DNA from: Pycnococcus provasolii
Lineage: Eukaryota > Chlorophyta > Pseudoscourfieldiophyceae > Pseudoscourfieldiales > Pycnococcaceae
NCBI GenBank assembly: GCA_938743325.2
Contig: OW568865.1
Span: 186,001-250,000, forward strand
Length of the DNA stretch: 64,000 bases
Reading direction: 5' to 3'
Below, piece after piece: positions 10,505 through 20,808 of this stretch. The translations under genes were made by a program, and so were the position numbers. Position 1 is the first letter of the stretch, and every line of letters starts with the position of its first letter. The notes beneath the pieces were generated by a model, which was not told where the DNA came from, searched no databases, and was given only the letters and a program-made list of their open reading frames with translations.

Positions 10505-11278
10505 CTAACCTAGCTGAGACGTGGGATACCCAGGTATGCCAAGCGCCGGCTTGAGAGACACCTTGATCGGGGTGCACACGCCAGGAATGTATTTGGGTGG
10601 AATCACCTTACCTGGGCTGAATTTGCCAGGCACCGCGGGCACGACGACGGGTGGTGTGCACTTCGGCGGGATGATGGTTGGCGGCGTTCCCTGCACAACC
10701 TTTGGCGGACGTCCTGGGATCACTTTTTGCTTGCTGCACTGTCCAGGTATCACCTGCGGTGGCTTTGGAGGCACCTTCACTCCTGGAATGTATTGCCCAG
10801 GCACGTACTTACCAGGCGAGCACACCTTCTTCACGTACCCGATCCCCTTGAGCGTGCGGCGTGTCGCATGTTTGACGACGGCAGTATCGTTGCTACTATC
10901 ACCGTGGATGATCTCGAGCTCATCGACGTGTTCGTCAATTTCGCGTGTAATTTCGCCGAGTGTTTGGCAGAGCTGCACGGCGGTTTCGGAGAGCTGCTGC
11001 AGAACCCCACATCGCAAGTCGTCCCCCTGCTGCTGCTCCCCATCGGTATGACGATTGCACGCCTCAATCTGCGACGCTCGGAACAGCGCATCTGCCGCCG
11101 CACCCTCACACACCGCGACAGTAATTGAATTCATCTCATTACGTGGATTTTCATTTAGGTTCACGTTTTGTATGCCGTGCGCACGACTTGTATGTGCGGA
11201 CGCCACGGACGTCACAGCCGCTCCTAGCACCAACCCGAGGTGAACCAATAAGAAGCCTAATATTCTCATATACATCAT
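10505..11278 (-). CDS. Secreted Pro-Gly repeat protein, unknown function
   Basis: 257 residues starting MMYMRILGF. A signal peptide is clear (hydrophobic core ILGFLLVHLGLVLGAAV, small residues near Ala28). The middle has a few Cys and a potential N-glycosylation site (NDTA). The C-terminal half repeats a loose motif of aliphatic-Pro-Gly or Pro-Pro-Lys every 6-10 residues (KYVPGQYIPGVKVPPK, QVIPGQC, KVIPGRPPK, KYIPGVC), with Cys at about 20-30 residue intervals. The repeats look like an extended or fibrous secreted segment, perhaps of the extracellular matrix. I recognise no family. It converges on the CCCH gene with 113 bp between stops. Confidence 0.75.
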   Translation of the reverse strand: MMYMRILGFLLVHLGLVLGAAVTSVASAHTSRAHGIQNVNLNENPRNEMNSITVAVCEGAAADALFRASQIEACNRHTDGEQQQGDDLRCGVLQQLSETAVQLCQTLGEITREIDEHVDELEIIHGDSSNDTAVVKHATRRTLKGIGYVKKVCSPGKYVPGQYIPGVKVPPKPPQVIPGQCSKQKVIPGRPPKVVQGTPPTIIPPKCTPPVVVPAVPGKFSPGKVIPPKYIPGVCTPIKVSLKPALGIPGYPTSQLG

Positions 11279-11777
11279 CCCTAAAAGTCGTCAATATGAT
11301 CGATGATTCTAATAGTGGGTGCGTGTTGACGAATCCCTAACTAATAACCACTGACACACACAGGCAGGATGGATGGACCCGCCAACACCCATTACACCCT
11401 GGAGCCAACACCCATGAGGGCATATCACGAGCCACGGAGTCAAAAAGGAAAGAAATCGCACACTGGCACACTGTTTGTCCAGCACACATGTCTGTCTGTC
11501 GGTCTGTTTCTTCCGGATAGATTCGAGGGGCCCCGTTTCCATATTTGCCTTTCGAGTTTCGACGACGGCCAAGGGAAGGGAACACCAGGGAAACGCGGCC
11601 AGGGGGGACGAGGTGGGGGGATGCAAGACGTAGGGAGGGACCGTTCAATTTACTGTACCGGGTAGGTAGGGGGTTGTCACCGAGGGCGAAGTTGTTTTTT
11701 TAGGGAAGGGGACCCGTCGTTGTCCCTCCTAAACTTTACGCTTGTCGACGGTTTGGATGGGCTCGGCATAAGTACAA
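11279..11777. other. Intergenic region before the DIRS-like element
   Basis: About 500 bp upstream of the secreted protein gene. It contains purine-rich stretches (GGGAAGGGAACACC near 11574) and TACTGTACCGGGTAGGTAGGGGG near 11650. No gene or clear repeat end was seen. Confidence 0.4.
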
Positions 11778-14700
11778 TTGGGAACCCCAAGGATTGGATT
11801 GATACGAACCCTACACGCAGCCAGTCCCGGAGTCATTCTTGACGTTGAAGCTAGTCACCAACTGCGTGACGACACGCTACGACCTGAAAACACCATGCTT
11901 TTGCATGCCGCGACGGCTGCTGCTCGTGCCATTGACGATGCACCACCTCGCCGCGCCGCTGTCTTCCCTTCCATTCCAGTCGCTCCACCACCCGTCGCGC
12001 CGCTCAACTCTTCCCTATATCTTCCTCCTCCTGCCTCGTCGTCCGCCCGTTACCCGTCCAACTCCTGGGCTTCCTTCGTTCCTTCTGCTGTTGCTCGTCT
12101 TTCCCCTGTTCCTACTGCATCGTCGATCCTTACTCTTGCCGATCTTCAATGCCGTGATCGCCTCCGTGATGCGGCGCGCTTGCTTCCGCTGCTTCCTGAT
12201 GAAGCCATCGCGCGCATGCTGGGCTCTTCCCTCGCTGAATGCTTTCGTGCTGATCCTGCTCACGTCGCCTACCTCGTCCTCCAGATTCTTGTCCGCTTCG
12301 GCCCGTCTACGCTCGGACCTGTCGCTACTACTCTGCGTGATCTGCATGACGCTGCTGCTGCTTCGCACACGCGCATCTCGCCATCTCTGAGCGGGCTCGC
12401 TACGCGTGCGCTCTTTGATCGGCGTCAGCGTGGCGTAACGCGCGCTACGTCGCTGCTCACCCTCCAGCGTGGCCTGACCTGGCTCACCACGCATGGTGGG
12501 TTCGACTTTCCGCTTGATTGTTCGTTACTGCACAACCTTCGCCCTACGCAACGCCCGTCGTCTTCGGCGCCGTGCGTCATGAGCCTCGGTATTCTGGCGA
12601 GGTTGGAGCGCTTTGCTGCCTCGTCTACTGGCACTGTCTTCGAGCGCTCTCATGCCGCTGCTTGGGCTTCCCAGATCCTTTCAGTTTCGCGCTTCACGCA
12701 AATTCAGCATCGCTCGGACCCTGCTTCTCCCATCAACGTTCCTGCTGTGTCGCCCGCGCCACCGTCATGCTCTTCCTCACCTTCGTTTCATGCTCAAGAT
12801 GCTCTCACTGACAAAGTCTCCCGCTCGCGCCGTGCGTTCTGGATACCTGTTCGCGGCATCACTGGTGTTGATCTCGACTCTATCCTCCGCCATACCTTCT
12901 CTGACATTACGAACCCCAGCTTCATCTTCCGGGATACCAATGCACCGTTCGCAGATCCGCTGCGCAACGCTACGGCCTTCGTTAACGCGCCGCTGTCGCC
13001 GCATCGGGCGTCGCTCAGCCTCCAACATGTCCTCCGCTGCATCGGCATGCCGCCTGACGAGGCTGCTCTTTACTCGCCTGCGTGCTGCCGTCGATTCCTC
13101 CCCACCGTATCCAGATTTTGCGGCATGTCCGCTGACCTTCGCGTCGAACTTGGGCGGTGGTGTGGCAGTCTCTCTGCAGCCCTCCCCGACTCACCGCCCG
13201 CTGCTACGTCCGCTGCTGAGTCTCTCGCTCGTATGCCCGATCTCTACAGCCGTGCGCATGCAGAACAGATCGTTTTGCCGATTTTGCAACAGGCCATCGC
13301 CGCGTGTGCCGCCGTCGTCACGCGTCTTGGTGTTCCTGCGCTCCCGTTTCATGGCGGCTGGGATCTTTTTGAGACCCTTGGGGCTGATGGATGATGCGTG
13401 CGCCTCATTTCAGCGATGCTCGTCCTGCCACATGCTCGTCCAACCGCAGTTCGTTAGACAAGTATACCAGCGCCCGGAGCGGAGTAGCAGCGGGAGACTC
13501 GGCGACCTGAGAGCACGACGCTCGGCTGATGGGACGCTCGTGATGCTCATCGAGAGAGGGCTCACCAAGTCACAGCACATCCGAATGGATTCTTCGGGTT
13601 CCCGCCAATTCGACGCTCATGCGTTTGCGCTGGCATCGTACTTCCTGCCTGCGAGGCAGTGCTTGCCATCGCCTTCATCTCCTTCGCCAGATCCTCTGCC
13701 CACTTCGGTCGAGTGCTCTTCCCACCGCCGCCGCCAGCTCCGCCGTCCGCACCGCGCTTCTTCGTGTCTTCCTTCGGCTCCTGCTTCTCTTTCTTCGGCG
13801 GCACTGCAGCCTTCGCAGATACTAGGATCGTCCGCACGTTTTCCTCCGCCTGCCTCAGTGCGAACGACAGCGTATACTTCAGTCCTTGCGTTCGCGGTGC
13901 TGTCAGCCGAGCCAGGATTCCCTCCGCACTGTCGATCGCCGACATGACCGCCGGTTTCGGTACACCCATGGAGAGCTTGGTTAGCGCCGATATCAAGTCA
14001 GCCAAGCACTCAGGTGCATCGACGTCGCAAAACTTCCTCGGAGTCCATGCAGATGTGACGCCACAGGGAGTGACTTTCTCCGCAACACCTGGACGACTCG
14101 AGGCTACGCTCGATATCATCGCCGCAATACGCGCACAACGAACCATCACAGTGATGGACATTCAAGTCCTCGAAGGCAAAACCAGATTCCTGCTTGAGGC
14201 AACGCACGGACGCCTCGGGCGTGCGCCGCTGTCGCCACTCCGGGCTGCTATATCTTCTGGTGAGTGTCGCTACACTGAAGCGCTGGACGTCAGCCTTCGC
14301 TACCTGCAAGAACTGCTGCCGACGCTGCCGCCGAAGGCGCACGTCTTCGTCGGAAACGATGGAGAGGCTCGCGTCGTACGGATCTACGCTGACGCATCGA
14401 CGTCTTACGGCGTCGGAGGCGTGCTGCTTGTTGGGGAGCTGACATGGTACTTTTCGCTGGCAGTACCGGAGCTGCTGCACTTACGGATCGAAGTACTCGA
14501 GCTGCTTGCTGCGGCAGCAGCGTACTATACGTTCGCGCATCTGCTGCCGCCTGACCGCGTCATCGTCCACTTCATCGACTCGCAGGTGGCTTTCGCATGG
14601 GTAGCCAAAGGCTACGCCTCACAGCTTCACGTCGCAGACATTGTGAACCAACTGCACCTCGACCACTTGCACAGACAAGTCTGGTTCGAGTGGTTGGACT

Positions 14701-14858
14701 CGGATGCAAACATCGCTGACATTCCGAGCAGAGGAGATCCGGAGGATCCTGCCCTGGCTGGAGACTACGCCATACTGCGAGAACTAGGTGCGACGCGCAT
14801 AACCGCGAAACTCCCACCCATCCCACCCTCTTACTACGCAGCCGCAGCTACACCTTGA
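11778..14858 (+). mobile_element. DIRS-like tyrosine-recombinase retroelement, broken
   Basis: Parts seen: a tyrosine recombinase region (about 11.8-13.4 kb) with boxes like SRFTQIQHR, LGRWCG and MPDLYSR, the order and spacing typical of DIRS YR proteins; a gag-like, Lys-rich reading on the opposite strand (about 13.56-14.02 kb); and the end of a reverse transcriptase followed by RNase H (about 14.03-14.86 kb, IYADASTSYGVGG, HFIDSQVAFAW, DSDANIADIPSRG). The RNase H/connection order matches DIRS elements. The copy looks incomplete and broken, with at least two large-scale disruptions, but its long surviving frames suggest it is fairly young. No split direct or inverted terminal repeat was recognised, so the outer limits are uncertain. 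Confidence 0.75.
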
Positions 14859-15394
14859 GGTTCTCCCTCTCTGTGTCTGGCACGCTCGGCTTTGCCGTTC
14901 CTGCCAGGCATGGGGAAATGGAGAAGTCGACCGCGACGACAACCTCCTGCCAACGATTCGTTCGTCGTTGGGCGCCCCCACCTGTAATTACACATCTCGT
15001 GTAAGACTCGTTGCAGTTACTACTTTTCAAGTCGTCGCACAGTTGTACACAATCCAAAGGACGGGATTGGCAGGGGGGTTCCCTGTACAATACTTTCGCA
15101 ATAGTTTACCAAGCCCCCTTGCACACCACACCGGCCGCTTTTTCTTTTGCGTGCTTCTTGCCAGACCAGAGTCCATGGAGAGTGTTTCTTTGCTGTTTCT
15201 TGCAAGTTGCAAGGGTGTATTCTTGACGACCACCTTTACCTTAATCGACGTGATGCAACACCGGCCGGCCGGAACACTCGCTGACTCGCGGCCGGTGGGC
15301 AAGGGGCCGGTCGGTGGCCGCGGGGGACGGGATCGGAGGAGGCCAAAAAGCCTCCGCGCCCTCTTCCCTCCTCCTCCATCCCTTCACTGCCACG

Positions 15395-15434
<40 letters not shown>

Positions 15435-15441
15435 GCCCACC
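14859..15441. promoter_or_regulatory. 5' flank of the ankyrin-kinase-TIR gene with (CGT)n
   Basis: 583 bp between the retroelement and the start codon at 15442. Positions about 15398-15433 are an almost perfect (CGT)n tract that ends just before the start context CCCACCATG. The frame of the gene stays open upstream to 14968, but without a convincing conserved start. Confidence 0.5.
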
Positions 15442-18400
15442 ATGTCGTCCGATGCTAGCGCAGACTTGTCGTCCTTGTTGCAACAAGCTCTGTACTCCGA
15501 GGCGTTGCAAGTGCTCATCTCTCACCCGGGGCGCGTCTCGGAGGCGCTTCTGACAAGCCACCAGTCGTGGTGGAGCACATTACCTCTGGAAATCTTAAGG
15601 CAAATCTTGCAACTCAACCCGCAAGCAGTTAAGGCGCGCGAGAACGGAAGAAGTGCAATTCATAGCGCGTTGGAAGGGCGCGCGTCGGCAGAAATTGTAC
15701 AAATGATCATAGAAGCGTATCCGGAAGTATTCAACGAACAAAGGAGAGGCGGCGTTAAGCCGATTCTGCACCTTGCAATCAACAAAGACGCGTCGGCAGA
15801 AATTGTACAAATGCTCCTCGACGCAGACCCGGAAGGAATCAAGATCAAGAACGATACAAATAGTTTGCCTCTTCACGTAGCTGTGTGGAACGACGCGTCG
15901 GCAGAAATTATACAACTGCTCCTCGACGCATACCCGGAAGGCATCAAGATCAAGGACAATATGGCGACGCCTCTTGCCTCCGCCGCGAAAGACGCGTCTA
16001 CGGAGGTGGTGCGCATGCTGCTCGACGCGTATCCTGAAGGTGCCAAGGACCAGCTCATGGGCTGCAATCTGCCTCTTCACGGAGCAGCGGCACGCGACTG
16101 GAAAGAAGCGCCTAACCTGGAGGTGGTGCGCATGCTGTTCGACGCGTATCCCAAAGGCGCCAAGCACAGGGGTGATGACGGCCAATTGCCTCTTCACGAC
16201 GCTTTGTGGAACCAAGCGCCTGCGGAGGTGGTGCGCATGCTGCTCGACGCATATCCCGAAGGCGCCAAGGAAACGCATGAATATTACAAAATTCTGCCTA
16301 TTCTCCTTGCTGCGCTCTTTGCACCTCCGGAGGTGGTGCGCATGCTGCTCGACGCGTATCCCGAGGGCGTCAAAGAGAAGGAGGAGCAGTCAGGTAATCT
16401 GCCTCTTCACCTCGCTTTGGCGAACAGGGTGAACAAAGCGGAGGTGGTGCGCATGCTGCTCGACGCATATCCCGAAGGTGTCGAAGTGAAGAATAACGAA
16501 GGTCATCTGCCTATTTTCGGCGTAGCGGAAGCCCAAGCGCATGCTGCTGGTGGTGGTGCGGAGGTGGTGCGCATGCTGCTCGACGCGTATCCCGAAGGCG
16601 TCAAGGACAAGGATGAATCCGACAGGCTGCCTCTTCACGACGCAGCGGGAAGGCAGGCACCCGTGGAGGTGGTGCGCATGCTGATAGACGCATATCCCGA
16701 GGGCGTCGAAGAGACGGATCAGGACGACGCTCTGCCTCTTCACTACGCTGTGGAAGCCAAAGCACCTGCGGAGGAGGACACTGCGGAAGACAAAGCACCT
16801 GCGGAGGTGGTGCGCATGCTGATGGACGCGTATCCTGAAGGCGTCAAGGTGAAGAATAAGAATGGCAATCTGCCTCTTCACGGAGCAGTGGCAAACGAAG
16901 CAATGCCTACGGAGGTGGTGCGCATGCTGCTCGACGCATATCCCGAGGGCGTCAAAGAGAAGAATAAGGACGACGCTCTGCCTCTTCACCATGCAGCGAA
17001 ATCCAAAGCACCTGCGGAGGTGGTGCGCATGCTGATGGACGCATATCCCGAGGGCGTCGAAGAGAAGAATAAGGAAGACGCTCTACCTCTTCACCATGCA
17101 GCGAAATCCAAAGCACCTGCGGACGTGGTGCGTATGCTGCTCGACGCGTATCCCGAAGGCGTCAAAGAGAAGGACGAGGACAGCTTTCTGCCTCTTCACC
17201 ACGGAGCGAAATTTCGAGCGCCTGCAGAGGTGGTGCGCATGCTACTGGACGCGTATCCCGAGGGCGTCAAAGAGAAGGATAAGGACGACCATCTACCTCT
17301 TAGCTTGGCATTGGAGCGCGAAGCGTCTGCAGAGGTGGTGCGCATGCTGCTCGACGCATATCCCGAGGGCATCAATGAGAGGGATAAGGACGACCATCTA
17401 CCTCTTCACTTGGCATTGGAACGCACAGTGCCTGCAGAGGTGATGCGCATGCTGCTCGACGCATATCCCGAGGGCGTCGAAGAGAAGAATAAGGACGACG
17501 CTCTACCTCTTCACCATGCAGCGAAATTCCAAGCGACTGCGGAGGTGATGCGCATGCTGCTCGACGCATATCCCGAAGGCGCGAAGGTGAGGAATAAGAG
17601 CGGCGTTCTGCCTCTTCACGTCATATTGGCATGCAATGAGTGGGCATGCAGGTATAACAAGTATGCGTCTGCGAAGGTGGTGCGCATGCTGGTGGATGCG
17701 TATCCCGAGAGCGTCAAAGAGAAGGATGAGAACGACCATCTACCTCTTCGCTTAGCATTGAAACACAAAAAGCCTGCGGGGGTGGTAGGCGTGCTGGTGG
17801 ACGCGTATCCAGAAGATGTCACAGACAAGGATGGGTCCGACAGGCTGTTTCTTCACTACGCTCTAGAACAAAGAAATTCTGCGGAGGTGGTAGGCGTGCT
17901 GGTGGATGCGTATCCCGAGGGCGTCAAAGAGACGGATGAGAAGGGCAATCTGCCTCTTCATTGTGCAGCGAAATATATTGTGTCCAACGAGCAAGATTGC
18001 CAAGATGTGGTGCGCATACTGATGGACGCATATCCCGAAGGCGCGAAGGTGAAGAATAACGAGGATCGGCTGCCTATTCACTACGCAGCGCAAAATCACA
18101 TGCCTCCGGAGGTGGTGCGCATGCTGCTCGACGCGTATCCCGAAGGCGCAAAGATGAATGGGAGAGGCTATCTACCTCTTCAATGCACAAATTGGGAAGA
18201 TGCTCATCCTGTGAAGGTGCGTATGCTGTTGGACGCGTATCCCGAAAGCGCGAAGCAAAAATATGATAGTGGCGATTATCGATTGGGCGAGACATTGCCT
18301 TTTTTCCACGCAATAGTCAAGATGGCGCATCCAGAGACTGTGCGCGTACTGCTGGACGCGTATCCCGACGGAGCGAAGGAACCATTATTGAACGAGGAGA

Positions 18401-20808
18401 ACCATGACCCTGAGGATGGACCCTTCATCGGCGGCACGCTGCCTCTCCATTTTTGCGTGGAAGAGCAGACTCAAGAGGAGATTCGAGAGGAGAAGCAGAA
18501 GTACGTTCATGAGTACGTGCGCATGCTGGTCGACGCGTATCCCGACGCTGTATATTGCAAGGATCACGGTGGGCGCACCCCAATTGACATTGCCATCGGT
18601 ATGGGTTCCAAAGGCAAGGACATCCTCGCAATCCTCCAAGCCTCGCGCTACTTTCTCGGCATGTACGAACTGCATGCCGGCGTCCCAGCACATCGCAGCC
18701 GCACGTGTGTGGTGATGTTTGCGACCGAGCATCCCGCCAAGACCCCGGTTGCGTTGAAGTTCATGCGAAGTCGCGAACAGTTTGATCGGGAGCTCCACTT
18801 CCGCCAGAACAAGGCTCTCGATTCCAAGCACGTGATGAACGTGATTCGCTCGCACACAGCATCTGACGAAGACGATTTTGAGCCCTTCAATGCGTCCGTT
18901 AAGTCGTTCCTTGCTTCGCGCATCGACGATGCCTCGTCCATCCAGTGCTGCTTGGTCCTTCCTCGTGCTGACTTAGGCTTACACGCCGCGTTGGCTCACG
19001 AGCACTTCGCCGGCACGGACATCCTCAAGGTGCGACAGGTCGCGACGGACGTCGCGGTGGCCTTGCAACACGTTCACGAGCAAGGCTTCATCCACGGCGA
19101 CGTCAAACCGCTCAACATCATGCAGTGCTTCAACCGCTACCTTTTGATCGATCTAGACTGTGCGTGCCGCATTGGCGAGCGCTTCGGCACGAAGCAGCCG
19201 TCGACAGGGTTCTGTCCGCCGGAGATGGCGCGCGCCATTCTAGCCGACGACATGTTATCGTACATCGCTTCGCCGACGTACGACATGTGGAGTCTCGGCG
19301 CATTGCTTTTTCTCCTGTACACCGGCCAGACGCTCTTCCACAACGAGATCAACGACGACATTGCGCAGCACGACCAACTCATCGCTCTCGCCAACCAGTG
19401 GGATGAGAGGCGGCTCGAACAAGCCATCTCTGTTCCCGTATTTGCGGATGATGCGCGCGCAGAGGTGCTCGTTGACTTGATTCGCTGGTTGCTCCGCGCG
19501 GATGCGTCGGAACGCCCGCAGTCTGTGGCCGAGGCCCTTAAGCACTCTTTTTTCCAAGAGGATGTCTCGAAAGGCGTCCATGGTCTGCACGGCTCCGTTT
19601 CACCTGGGATCTTCGTGTCGCACTTCCAGGAGGGTGGTGGCGGCCCAACTGCACGGCAGCTCAAGCATGATCTCAGTGCCGAGCAGCGTTGGCTCGAGCG
19701 GCACATCTGGCTTGACGTGGATCAGAAGCACATCAACGAGGAGGCGATGAAGGCGGGCGTCAAGTCGCATCGCCACTTCCTCGTGCTGCTGACCAAGGGG
19801 TACTTCGAGCGGTGGTTTTGCAAGCTGGAGCTGCAAACGGCGATACAACATGAGCGCAAGATTGTTCTCGTGCACGAGACGCGCCCCGACCTCGGAGGCT
19901 ATGCGAGCTTCGGCGACTACATATCCGAATTTAAAGAGCAGACGCAAGACGGTAAGCTGTACGCCGACTTTCCAGAGGCGAAGCAGATTTTCAACGTCGA
20001 CTCAATCCCGCTGTACCATGAGGAGACGCTCGATCCCATCAGCATGAAGCGCATTCTTGCCCGGATCGATGTCGCAGAGCCTCCCTCGAATGCCGCGCTC
20101 CTTGCGGCTGCTATGCGCGTTCCCCAGGGTGCTCGACTCGCCGTTCTTTCTTCAGGGAGCGGCATGCGTCAAGCTGAAACGGCCATTGCTGACATGTGCC
20201 GCGTGTGCCCTACGATGACATGTACATCCTCCGTCGATGATGAATCGCATGTTGTGGTGGTGTTCATTACGCGAGGCGTTCCTGACAAATTTGGTGATCT
20301 CGTCGCTTCCTTGCGTGAGCAAAGCCGGTGCGTCATCGCGCTCTACCAGGTTGACGAGCGCAAGGGCTACGACGGCGTGCGTCACGAGGACCTTACGAGT
20401 GATGCTCGGTGGCAGTCTATGCCGACAATCCCATGGGTGGTGTACCGCGACTTTCGCGAGGCGGCGCTTGCACGGATTCTCGACACTCTTGCTACTAAGG
20501 CGGAGCGATCGGGCGTTTCGTTGGGAGCTGTACCGGGTGCAATGGCAGCAGATTCCACGCGAGCTAGTGTGGAGGACATTGTTGATGACGACGTGCGCTC
20601 GCTGGACCTTGTGCAGCAGCTCGAGGCGGAACGCGACGCGCTTTCGAAGCGAGTGGCGCAGATGGAGTTCGCCTTGCGTAATCGCGAAATTGTGCTCAGG
20701 CGGCGTGAGCAGGGCGCGTGGCTTCTCCAGCGGCTCATCTGTGGCTGGAGCTCTGGTGGCTCATCTGTTGCGCCAGACTCAGCGCAGCGCGTCAGCCCAC
20801 CATCCTGA
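15442..20808 (+). CDS. Ankyrin-kinase-TIR fusion protein, candidate signalling or immune receptor
   Basis: About 1,788 residues from the ATG at 15442, in a good start context. Residues about 50-1070 hold roughly 27 ankyrin-like repeats (33-36 residues, core VVRMLLDAYPEG...LPLHxA). A protein-kinase domain follows at about 1073-1375: VALKF (candidate Lys), FIHGDVKPLNIM as catalytic loop, DLDCA at the DFG position, FCPPEM and YDMWSLGALLF. A TIR-like domain starts at about 1388 (GIFVSHF, then IWLDVDQKHI, HFLVLLTKGYF, WFCKLELQTA), keeping the CxxEL pattern whose Glu is catalytic in NAD-cleaving TIRs. A second alpha/beta region and a coiled coil near 1710-1770 end the protein. Ankyrin arrays bind proteins; kinase plus TIR suggests signalling or cell-death output. 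Domains are clear, function is inference. Starting upstream of 15442 is possible but unsupported. Confidence 0.88.
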   Translation: MSSDASADLSSLLQQALYSEALQVLISHPGRVSEALLTSHQSWWSTLPLEILRQILQLNPQAVKARENGRSAIHSALEGRASAEIVQMIIEAYPEVFNEQRRGGVKPILHLAINKDASAEIVQMLLDADPEGIKIKNDTNSLPLHVAVWNDASAEIIQLLLDAYPEGIKIKDNMATPLASAAKDASTEVVRMLLDAYPEGAKDQLMGCNLPLHGAAARDWKEAPNLEVVRMLFDAYPKGAKHRGDDGQLPLHDALWNQAPAEVVRMLLDAYPEGAKETHEYYKILPILLAALFAPPEVVRMLLDAYPEGVKEKEEQSGNLPLHLALANRVNKAEVVRMLLDAYPEGVEVKNNEGHLPIFGVAEAQAHAAGGGAEVVRMLLDAYPEGVKDKDESDRLPLHDAAGRQAPVEVVRMLIDAYPEGVEETDQDDALPLHYAVEAKAPAEEDTAEDKAPAEVVRMLMDAYPEGVKVKNKNGNLPLHGAVANEAMPTEVVRMLLDAYPEGVKEKNKDDALPLHHAAKSKAPAEVVRMLMDAYPEGVEEKNKEDALPLHHAAKSKAPADVVRMLLDAYPEGVKEKDEDSFLPLHHGAKFRAPAEVVRMLLDAYPEGVKEKDKDDHLPLSLALEREASAEVVRMLLDAYPEGINERDKDDHLPLHLALERTVPAEVMRMLLDAYPEGVEEKNKDDALPLHHAAKFQATAEVMRMLLDAYPEGAKVRNKSGVLPLHVILACNEWACRYNKYASAKVVRMLVDAYPESVKEKDENDHLPLRLALKHKKPAGVVGVLVDAYPEDVTDKDGSDRLFLHYALEQRNSAEVVGVLVDAYPEGVKETDEKGNLPLHCAAKYIVSNEQDCQDVVRILMDAYPEGAKVKNNEDRLPIHYAAQNHMPPEVVRMLLDAYPEGAKMNGRGYLPLQCTNWEDAHPVKVRMLLDAYPESAKQKYDSGDYRLGETLPFFHAIVKMAHPETVRVLLDAYPDGAKEPLLNEENHDPEDGPFIGGTLPLHFCVEEQTQEEIREEKQKYVHEYVRMLVDAYPDAVYCKDHGGRTPIDIAIGMGSKGKDILAILQASRYFLGMYELHAGVPAHRSRTCVVMFATEHPAKTPVALKFMRSREQFDRELHFRQNKALDSKHVMNVIRSHTASDEDDFEPFNASVKSFLASRIDDASSIQCCLVLPRADLGLHAALAHEHFAGTDILKVRQVATDVAVALQHVHEQGFIHGDVKPLNIMQCFNRYLLIDLDCACRIGERFGTKQPSTGFCPPEMARAILADDMLSYIASPTYDMWSLGALLFLLYTGQTLFHNEINDDIAQHDQLIALANQWDERRLEQAISVPVFADDARAEVLVDLIRWLLRADASERPQSVAEALKHSFFQEDVSKGVHGLHGSVSPGIFVSHFQEGGGGPTARQLKHDLSAEQRWLERHIWLDVDQKHINEEAMKAGVKSHRHFLVLLTKGYFERWFCKLELQTAIQHERKIVLVHETRPDLGGYASFGDYISEFKEQTQDGKLYADFPEAKQIFNVDSIPLYHEETLDPISMKRILARIDVAEPPSNAALLAAAMRVPQGARLAVLSSGSGMRQAETAIADMCRVCPTMTCTSSVDDESHVVVVFITRGVPDKFGDLVASLREQSRCVIALYQVDERKGYDGVRHEDLTSDARWQSMPTIPWVVYRDFREAALARILDTLATKAERSGVSLGAVPGAMAADSTRASVEDIVDDDVRSLDLVQQLEAERDALSKRVAQMEFALRNREIVLRRREQGAWLLQRLICGWSSGGSSVAPDSAQRVSPPS
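15660..18550 (+). repeat. Ankyrin coding repeat array, homogenised at DNA level
   Basis: About 26 units of roughly 100-120 bp share the sequence GAGGTGGTGCGCATGCTGCTCGACGC and its close variants. Units in the middle of the array (about 16.9-17.6 kb) are nearly identical, while end units are diverged, as expected of unequal exchange or gene conversion. Confidence 0.85.

Noticed and set aside
12613-13947. 444-codon plus-strand frame overlapping the DIRS-like recombinase
   Set aside because: Most of it is an alternative frame of the recombinase and it shows no domain of its own.
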